Below the pieces are notes generated by a model that worked only from the letters and a program-made list of their open reading frames with translations, was not told the DNA's origin and ran no database searches. A stretch of DNA of 6,236 bases from Treponema sp. (GTDB lineage Bacteria; Spirochaetota; Spirochaetia; Treponematales; Breznakiellaceae). The position numbers and the translations under genes are program-made. Below are positions 1 to 4,874 of this stretch, one piece after another. Location: positions 1 through 6,236 of the forward strand of contig JAIRXT010000245.1 of NCBI GenBank assembly GCA_031268125.1. The letters are read 5' to 3'. Numbering within the stretch: position 1 is the first letter of the stretch; each line of letters opens with the position of its first letter.

Positions 1-441
1 GGGCTGATGCGGGCCATGTACAATATCCGGGCGCAAAACCTGGAAAAGCCCACCCCCTGGAACATGGACTGTACCGCCGGGGAGACCACCCTGGTGCTGG
101 ATTATGACGGCCGGTTCCGTTCCTGCGAACTGCGGCCCCCCATCGGCAACGTGAAGGACTACGGCTGCGACGTGGGGGCTATCATGCGGAGCGAAGCCAT
201 GAAAAAGGAAGTTGAGGCTATCGGCCACGGGTACAAGGCGAACTGCTGGTGTACCCACGGCTGCTGGATCATGAGTTCCATCACCTTTAACCCGGGGAAG
301 ATGATCTCCCTGATGGTCAAGAGCAACCGGGAAGTCAAGAAGCTGAACCGGCCCGTCGCCATCGACGAGCAGGTACTGGCGGGGCTGGAGGATAAATATT
401 CACTGGACCGGGGAAAGCTGCGGGAACTGGGGATTGTGTAG
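1..441 (+). CDS. Radical SAM/SPASM protein, C-terminal part (5' truncated)
   Basis: The frame is open from the first base of the window, so the true start and the radical SAM core with its CxxxCxxC cluster lie upstream. Numbering from the first Met (position 7), the visible part has Cys22, Gly35 and Cys40 spaced as C-x12-G-x4-C, then Cys54, then a tight C80-x-C82-x3-C86 group. This is the pattern of a SPASM or twitch domain, which binds auxiliary [4Fe-4S] clusters in enzymes that modify peptides, proteins or glycan-related substrates. The text around Gly35 (LDYDGRFRSC) is the usual beta-hairpin of that domain. The remaining 58 residues are a charged, probably helical tail. A glycosyltransferase gene starts 12 nt downstream, so the two are probably co-transcribed and may act on the same molecule. 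The substrate is unknown. The SPASM assignment is fairly sure; membership of the radical SAM superfamily is inferred from it, because the core is outside the window. Confidence 0.75.
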   Translation, partial: GLMRAMYNIRAQNLEKPTPWNMDCTAGETTLVLDYDGRFRSCELRPPIGNVKDYGCDVGAIMRSEAMKKEVEAIGHGYKANCWCTHGCWIMSSITFNPGKMISLMVKSNREVKKLNRPVAIDEQVLAGLEDKYSLDRGKLRELGIV

Positions 442-453
442 GACGGAGTTGGT

Positions 454-1710
454 ATGAGGATACTTTTAGCGGGCCGGGGCTCCCAGGGAGACATCTATCC
501 CTATTTGAGACTGGCCGCGGAACTTGAAAAACGGGGACACATGGTAACGACAAGTCTTCCCCGGATCTTTGAGAAAGAGGCCAAGGACGCGGGGATAACC
601 TACGCGGTCCAGGCTTTTGACGATATTGCCGGCATGGTGGAAGGGGTTCCGGACACAAAGAACCTGCTGGAATGGACCCGGCGGGTTATTAAAAACCAGT
701 TTGACGAATTTATCCCCCTTTTGGAGCGGCACGATGTTCTGGTAGCGGCCAACACGGAATTCGCCGCCCCCAGTATCGCCGAGTACTGCCGGAAGCCCCT
801 GGTTCGTACCGCCTTTGGGCCCTTTATTCCGGGACGGCGGATTCCGCCCCCGGTACTGCCTTTTCCCAAGCCCAATCCCGTTGTCCGGCCGGCCCTGCTC
901 TGGGCGGCGCTGAACCGGGGGCTTAACATGATGGTGAAAAAAACCCTGAACGAGCGGCGCCGGGCCCTGGGTATGGAGGATATTAAGGACCAGGGGGAAC
1001 ACGCCCCGGCCAATGCCGACAACTACCTGCTCTACAGCCGCTACCTGGGGGAGATAGACCCGGACTGGAAGTACCGCTGGGGCATCGGCGGGTACTGTTT
1101 TAACGATAATTTCCCCTATGACGGGAAGCTGCACCGGCGTTTCCTCGATTTTGTTAAAAAAGACAGGCGGCCCACGGTCTTTTTTACCCTGGGAAGCTGT
1201 AACACGAAGAAACGGGACCTCTTTGCCCGGCGGCTCTTTGAAATATGCTGTGAACAGGGTTACAAACTGGTGGTGGGCTGCGGCTGGTGGAAGGTGGGGG
1301 CCCATCTGCAGGACAGGGAAAACCTGTTTCTTCTGGACGGGGCCATTCCCCATGTGCTGGTATTCCCCCACGTGGACGGCATTATCCACCACGGCGGCAG
1401 CGGGACCACCCACAGCGCCGGCCGGGCGGGGAAACCCCAACTGGTCCTTCCCCTGATCATCGACCAGTTCTATTGGGCCTACCGGGTACGCGAACTGGGC
1501 GTTGGGCCGGGGGGGCTTAACATCGGGCGGATTTCAAAACGGGAACTGGAACGCAAGGTCCTGGACCTGATGACTAACCGGGGCTACCGGGAAAAGGCGG
1601 AGGCCCTGGGGGCCCTTATCCGCAGTGAAAACGGCGTTCTTGCCGCCTGTGAGCGGATCGAAGCCTCCGTTTCCCCCAGAGAGGCCGAGGCGGCGGCGGC
1701 AAACGAATAG
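454..1710 (+). CDS. GT1-family (UGT/GtfB-like) glycosyltransferase
   Basis: This complete 418-residue protein has the length and layout of a GT-B fold glycosyltransferase that moves a sugar from a nucleotide donor to a lipid, sterol-like or small-molecule acceptor in the cytoplasm or at the inner membrane face. The N-terminal acceptor domain opens with a Rossmann strand and the GRGSQGDIYP loop (residues 7-16). Asp13 sits where the catalytic base is found in GtfB-type enzymes. The C-terminal donor domain starts near residue 240 (TVFFTLGS) and carries the family signature at 304-352: PHVDG, HHGGSGTT (312-319), RAGKP, DQ (337-338), Trp341 and LGVGP. No signal peptide or membrane helix is evident. 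The ATG is preceded by GGAG (445-448) and fits the family N-terminus exactly. It follows a radical SAM gene by 12 nt and is followed by hairpins that probably end the transcript. Family assignment is sure; donor and acceptor are not. Confidence 0.9.
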   Translation: MRILLAGRGSQGDIYPYLRLAAELEKRGHMVTTSLPRIFEKEAKDAGITYAVQAFDDIAGMVEGVPDTKNLLEWTRRVIKNQFDEFIPLLERHDVLVAANTEFAAPSIAEYCRKPLVRTAFGPFIPGRRIPPPVLPFPKPNPVVRPALLWAALNRGLNMMVKKTLNERRRALGMEDIKDQGEHAPANADNYLLYSRYLGEIDPDWKYRWGIGGYCFNDNFPYDGKLHRRFLDFVKKDRRPTVFFTLGSCNTKKRDLFARRLFEICCEQGYKLVVGCGWWKVGAHLQDRENLFLLDGAIPHVLVFPHVDGIIHHGGSGTTHSAGRAGKPQLVLPLIIDQFYWAYRVRELGVGPGGLNIGRISKRELERKVLDLMTNRGYREKAEALGALIRSENGVLAACERIEASVSPREAEAAAANE

Positions 1711-1718
1711 GTTGTCCC

Positions 1719-1747
1719 TTTCTGAAAGCCTCTGTTTGTGCTATAAA
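1719..1747 (+). promoter_or_regulatory. Weak candidate sigma70-type promoter before the lipoprotein operon
   Basis: TATAAA (1742-1747) lies in an AT-rich patch within otherwise GC-rich DNA, 17 nt after a poor -35 candidate, TTTCTG (1719-1724). If used, transcription would begin at about 1754, so the RNA would start with the palindrome at 1751-1788 and pass through the terminator-like hairpin before the first lipoprotein gene. The -10 match is reasonable but the -35 match is weak, so this is only a candidate. Confidence 0.25.
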
Positions 1748-1750
1748 TAA

Positions 1751-1788
1751 TAGAGTTGCTCGATAACTGTTATTATTGAACAACTCTA
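1751..1788. repeat. Long imperfect palindrome in the intergenic region
   Basis: TAGAGTTG (1751-1758) pairs with CAACTCTA (1781-1788). Inside it, TCGATAA (1760-1766) pairs with TTATTGA (1773-1779), with one G-T wobble and one C/A mismatch between the two segments. The loop is six bases, CTGTTA. The result is a stem of about 15 pairs, far longer than expected by chance. It could be a transcript-end stem-loop, an intergenic repeat of REP or MITE type, a protein-binding operator, or the 5' end structure of the lipoprotein mRNA. The sequence of the stem is AT-rich and lacks a T-run, so it does not look like a classical intrinsic terminator by itself. Confidence 0.7.
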
Positions 1789-1791
1789 ATG

Positions 1792-1811
1792 AAAGCCGTA
1801 AGCGGCTTTTT
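1792..1811 (+). terminator. Intrinsic (Rho-independent) terminator
   Basis: AAAGCCG (1792-1798) and CGGCTTT (1803-1809) form a seven-pair stem closed by the loop TAAG. The run of five T (1807-1811) overlaps the 3' arm and A residues flank the 5' arm. This is a textbook intrinsic terminator. It most simply ends the radical SAM/glycosyltransferase transcript. It finishes only 11 nt before the Shine-Dalgarno of the next gene, so it may instead, or also, act within that gene's leader. Confidence 0.75.
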
Positions 1812-1822
1812 ATGACAGGATT

Positions 1823-1827
1823 GGAGG
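1823..1827 (+). promoter_or_regulatory. Ribosome binding site that fixes the start of the LpoB-like lipoprotein
   Basis: GGAGG lies 11 nt upstream of the ATG at 1839 and is the only strong Shine-Dalgarno sequence here. Earlier in-frame starts, TTG 1776 and ATG 1812, would place translated codons across the palindrome or terminator and would bury the signal peptide. ATG 1854, preceded by AAAAGGA (1842-1848), is a weaker alternative that would still leave a signal peptide. Confidence 0.6.
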
Positions 1828-1838
1828 TTTATAACTAT

Positions 1839-2471
1839 ATGAAAAGGACTCGTATGTTTTTTCACGGGGGGAACGGGGGTATAAGGCGGTTATGTGCGAT
1901 TCTGCCCCTGCTGTTTCTTATTACTGCCTGTGCGTCTGTTAAACGCGTCGATTCGGACACGGTTACCGATTTAAGCGGATATTGGAACGATACGGATGTG
2001 CGGATTGTCTGCGACAGCCTGATTAAGGCCTGTCTGGATTTCCCGCGGGTTACCGCGGAAAGCGGCAGGCTGGGCAGGAACCCGGTATTCCTGGTGGGCT
2101 CTTTCCGCAATGAAAGCGACGAGCATCTTGATACGGGTATTATTGCCACCACTATGGAAGTGGCGATCTTCAATTCCGGCAAGGCGGATTTTGTTGCCGG
2201 CGGGGCCACCCGGGATTCCCTGCGGGAGGAACGGCTGGACCAGCAGAGCAACGCCAGTGAGGAGACCGCCAAGCGGCTTGCCAACGAGACCGGGGCGGAT
2301 TTCCTGCTTACGGGGTCGGTAAAGACGATAGTGGATCAGGGCGGGAATACCCGTACCCGGACTTACTATGTAACCGCGGAACTTACCAATCTTGAAAATA
2401 ATACCCGCCTTTGGATAGACCAGAACAGCGAAATCAAAAAAATAATTAAAAAATCCAGGGCGCGGTTTTAG
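1839..2471 (+). CDS. LpoB-like lipoprotein (penicillin-binding protein activator family)
   Basis: With the start at ATG 1839 the product is 210 residues. It has a basic N-terminus, a hydrophobic stretch (about 18-30) and the lipobox ITAC with Cys31 as the lipidation site, so it should be exported and lipid-anchored. The mature part matches my recollection of the LpoB/YcfM family. It has a DLSGYWNDTD segment (about 44-53), a conserved strand PVFLVGSFRNESDEHLDTG (82-100), a helix MEVAIFNSGKADFV, the RDSLREERLDQQ segment (125-136), then GADFLLTGSV (152-161) and a final strand TYYVTAELTNLENNTRLW. In enterobacteria LpoB reaches from the outer membrane to activate the peptidoglycan synthase PBP1B. 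Whether a PBP partner exists here cannot be seen. The closing residues (199-210) are a short basic tail. It is the first of three lipoprotein genes. Family assignment is good; the function is by analogy only. Confidence 0.8.
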   Translation: MKRTRMFFHGGNGGIRRLCAILPLLFLITACASVKRVDSDTVTDLSGYWNDTDVRIVCDSLIKACLDFPRVTAESGRLGRNPVFLVGSFRNESDEHLDTGIIATTMEVAIFNSGKADFVAGGATRDSLREERLDQQSNASEETAKRLANETGADFLLTGSVKTIVDQGGNTRTRTYYVTAELTNLENNTRLWIDQNSEIKKIIKKSRARF

Positions 2472-2497
2472 CGGCGGCGGGTCCGGCCGGGTGGATT

Positions 2498-3796
2498 ATG
2501 AAACTTCTGGCGCTGGCGTTTACCGCTGGTCTGTTTATTTCCTGCGCTACCGCATCATTTCACCAGGTGGACGGCGCCCTGAACGGGGGGGACTATGAGG
2601 AATCCGCCCGCCTTTTGGAAGATAAGCGGTCTTCTCTTTACGGCTCCGGGGACGAGATTCTCTACTATCTGGACAAGGGCATACTGACCCACTATGGGGA
2701 ACTCTACAAAGAATCCTCCGGCTTGATGGAGGCCGGAGAACGGGCCATAGAGGATGCCTACACCAAGAGTATTGTCCAGGAAATTGGCACCTATCTGTTT
2801 AACGATAATGTCCGGGACTACGCGGGGGAAGATTACGAGGATATTTATATCAACAGCTTCAACGCCCTGAATTATTACCACCGGGGGGATACGGAAGGGG
2901 CCCTGGTGGAGATCCGGCGGATGAACAACAAGGTACGGAACCTGGCGGACAAGTACGGTGCGCTTACTTCAAACCTGCAAAAGAAGGCCCTGGAGGAATC
3001 CCTTACGATCCCCCCCAATCCCCAGGCCCCCTCCGCCTTTAATGATTCCGCCCTGGCCCGCTACCTGGGGATGCTCTTTTACCGGGGGAGCGGTTACCGG
3101 GACGATGCCCGGATTGACGGGAACTATCTGCGCCTTGCCTTTGCCAATTCCCCCGGTCTTTACCCCCACCCCCTGCCTTCTTCGCTGGAAGACGAGCTAA
3201 ATATCCCTCCGGGAATGGCCCGGCTTAACCTGCTGGCCTTTGCGGGCCTGGCCCCGGTAAAAAAGGCCCAAACCCTCCGTCTGCCCATCGGGGAGGGGCG
3301 CTATGTGAAGATCGCCCTGCCGGAACTGGTATACCGTCCTTCCCAGGTAAACCGCATCGAGCTTGTCTTTGATGATGGCCGGCGTTTTTCCCTTGAACTT
3401 TTGGAAGATATTCAGGCCATAGCCGGGGAGACCTTTAAGGCCCGGCAGGACGTTATCTACCTGAAAAGCATAATCCGCGCCTCCCTTAAAAGCGCGGGGT
3501 CCGTAGTGCTGGACAACATGGCGGAAAAATCGGAGGGGGGAGCCGCCGCGATTTACAGCCTTTTGAGTTTTGGGGCCCAGATCTTCGCGGAGGCCAGCGA
3601 ACAGGCCGACTTAAGAATTTCCCGGTACTTCCCCGCCCGGGCCTATGTTGGGGGGATTACCCTGGACCCCGGTTTTTATTCATTCGATGTTGTTTATTAC
3701 CATGCTTCGGGGAAGGCCGTTGCGTCCTTCCGTCATGAAGCCGTACCGGTCCTGGAAAACCGGCTGAATTTAGTGGAGGCTGTATGTCTAAAATAG
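2498..3796 (+). CDS. COG3014-like lipoprotein
   Basis: A 432-residue protein beginning with a short signal peptide and the lipobox FISC (Cys16). Phe at -3 is atypical but tolerated in spirochaetal lipoboxes. The N-terminal half is helical with TPR-like repeats. GALNGGDYEESARLLE (26-41) and FNALNYYHRGDTEGALVEIRR (121-141) both show the small/large residue pattern of TPR helices. The second half has a strand-rich segment around 255-300 (LAPVKKAQTL, KIALPELVYR), the helix EDIQAIAGETFKARQDVI, and a terminal segment with EQADLRISRYFPARAYVGG (368-386) and a PGFYSFDV strand. These landmarks agree with my memory of COG3014 proteins, which occur beside LpoB-like and LPP20 lipoproteins and have no settled function. 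The start ATG 2498 lies 26 nt after the previous stop with only a weak GTGGA upstream, so it may depend on translational read-on. The 3' end overlaps the next gene by 13 nt. Confidence 0.75.
   Translation: MKLLALAFTAGLFISCATASFHQVDGALNGGDYEESARLLEDKRSSLYGSGDEILYYLDKGILTHYGELYKESSGLMEAGERAIEDAYTKSIVQEIGTYLFNDNVRDYAGEDYEDIYINSFNALNYYHRGDTEGALVEIRRMNNKVRNLADKYGALTSNLQKKALEESLTIPPNPQAPSAFNDSALARYLGMLFYRGSGYRDDARIDGNYLRLAFANSPGLYPHPLPSSLEDELNIPPGMARLNLLAFAGLAPVKKAQTLRLPIGEGRYVKIALPELVYRPSQVNRIELVFDDGRRFSLELLEDIQAIAGETFKARQDVIYLKSIIRASLKSAGSVVLDNMAEKSEGGAAAIYSLLSFGAQIFAEASEQADLRISRYFPARAYVGGITLDPGFYSFDVVYYHASGKAVASFRHEAVPVLENRLNLVEAVCLK
3775..3779 (+). promoter_or_regulatory. Ribosome binding site of the LPP20 gene inside the preceding gene
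   Basis: GGAGG is embedded in the last codons of the COG3014-like gene and ends 4 nt before ATG 3784. The strong site together with the 13-nt overlap supports translational coupling of the two lipoproteins and supports this start. Confidence 0.6.
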
Positions 3797-4845
3797 CAAA
3801 ATGCCTGATTCCCGCCCTGGCGGTTCTGTTCTGCGCCGGCTGCGCGGGGAACGCCGGAAGCCGGGGAGAATATGCCGGCCCTTCCAGGGGAGAGCCTGCC
3901 TGGGTAAGTGATGTGGATCAGGTCTACAGCCGGCTCCGCTATGCGGCCGCCGTAGGCTACGGTCCCGGCCGGGCAATCGCCGAAAAAGAAGCCTTCGCGG
4001 CCCTGGTTAGCGTCTTCGGCCAGACCGTCCGGGTTGATCGGCAGTCCATGGTGGGTTACCAGGAGGCGCTGCAGCAGAACGCCGTGTCTTCATACATCAG
4101 AAATACGGAAGTCAATAATGCGATTCAAACTTCCGCCGAACTGGACACCCTGATTGGCGCGGAGATTCGGGACTACTGGTACGACGGCCGGGATACCCAC
4201 TACGCGGTGGCGGTGATGGAAAAAAGCAGGGCCGCCTCCCTGTATGGGGAACTGGTCCGGGCCAACCGGGAGATTATCGAAACCCTTACCGCCATGGACG
4301 GGGAAGAAAAATATTCGCTGAACGGCTATACCCGTTATCAACTGGCCGCCAGGATTGCCGCCGGGAACCAGGTTTTTGCGAATATACTTTCCGTGCTGGG
4401 GGGGCCGAGTTCCCGGGAACCGGCGGAGGCCGAAGATTTCCGCCAGGAGGCCCAGCATATCGTTCAGCAGATACCCATTGACATACGGGTGGAAAACGAC
4501 CGGACCGGCCGGATTAAAGGGGCCTTTGCCAAACTGATTAGCGGCCGGGGTTTCCAGTCCGGGGGGGATGGTTCCCGCTATGTGCTGGACGGAACCATCA
4601 GTTTTACCCCGGTGGAGCTTCCGGGGCAGGAAAATAAATATGTGCGCTACGTGCTGGAGGCCGATCTTCTGGACCGCCGCACCGGGGCGGTACTGCTGCC
4701 CTATACCGTTTCCGGCAGGGAGGGGCACCTTACAACGGCGGAGGCGGAAAACCGGGCGCTGGGGATCATCGAAAAGGAAATTGCCGCCGCCTGGGGCGCC
4801 GCCTTTTCCGCATATCTGGATTCCCTGTCGTCCGGGGAACGGTAA
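3784..4845 (+). CDS. LPP20-family lipoprotein
   Basis: A 353-residue exported lipoprotein. The signal peptide ends in LFCAGC, with Cys20 the likely lipidated residue. The -3 position is Cys rather than Leu, an unusual lipobox. The LPP20 domain covers about 38-165: PAWVSD (38-43), the YAAAVGYG strand (53-60), a helix of acidic and Ala residues (AIAEKEAFAALVSVFG), and the DTLIGAEIRDYWYDGRDTHY to AVAVMEKSRA segment (121-150) that closes the fold. A second domain (about 230-345) has strands typified by RYVLDGTISFTPVEL and KYVRYVLEADLLDRRTGAVL, an alpha/beta arrangement reminiscent of LpoB or CsgG-like envelope proteins (inference). LPP20 was named after a Helicobacter surface lipoprotein; related domains occur in flagellar and envelope-associated proteins, but the role here is unknown. 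It overlaps the upstream gene by 13 nt and is followed after 29 nt by an AAA ATPase. Confidence 0.8.
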   Translation: MSKIAKCLIPALAVLFCAGCAGNAGSRGEYAGPSRGEPAWVSDVDQVYSRLRYAAAVGYGPGRAIAEKEAFAALVSVFGQTVRVDRQSMVGYQEALQQNAVSSYIRNTEVNNAIQTSAELDTLIGAEIRDYWYDGRDTHYAVAVMEKSRAASLYGELVRANREIIETLTAMDGEEKYSLNGYTRYQLAARIAAGNQVFANILSVLGGPSSREPAEAEDFRQEAQHIVQQIPIDIRVENDRTGRIKGAFAKLISGRGFQSGGDGSRYVLDGTISFTPVELPGQENKYVRYVLEADLLDRRTGAVLLPYTVSGREGHLTTAEAENRALGIIEKEIAAAWGAAFSAYLDSLSSGER

Positions 4846-4862
4846 CGGGGTTTTTGTACCGC

Positions 4863-4868
4863 AGGGGG
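4863..4868 (+). promoter_or_regulatory. Ribosome binding site of the AAA ATPase gene
   Basis: AGGGGG ends 6 nt before ATG 4875, a good spacing, whereas the nearer GGAG (4870-4873) is too close. An in-frame TTG at 4854 would start upstream of this site and is therefore disfavoured. Confidence 0.5.
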
Positions 4869-4874
4869 CGGAGC

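Noticed and set aside
466..1440. Long antisense open frame of 324 codons opposite the glycosyltransferase
   Set aside because: It is a shadow of GC-rich codons in the opposite strand. Its product is Pro/Gly/Val-rich with no domain, while the plus strand encodes a clear GT-B enzyme.
1776..1838. N-terminal extension of the LpoB-like gene from TTG 1776 or ATG 1812
   Set aside because: These codons run through the palindrome arm and the terminator hairpin, have no Shine-Dalgarno of their own, and would put 9-21 residues before a signal peptide that is complete from 1839.
1711..1838. Riboswitch or small RNA gene in the intergenic gap
   Set aside because: Two simple hairpins are visible but no known aptamer core. 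The two hairpins do not overlap, so no classical mutually exclusive switch can be drawn.
4090..4728. Antisense open frame opposite the LPP20 gene
   Set aside because: No recognisable motif, low-complexity composition, and the plus-strand LPP20 domain is convincing.
4854..4874. Alternative TTG start for the AAA ATPase
   Set aside because: It would begin before the AGGGGG ribosome binding site and adds only seven mostly basic residues; ATG 4875 is better placed.
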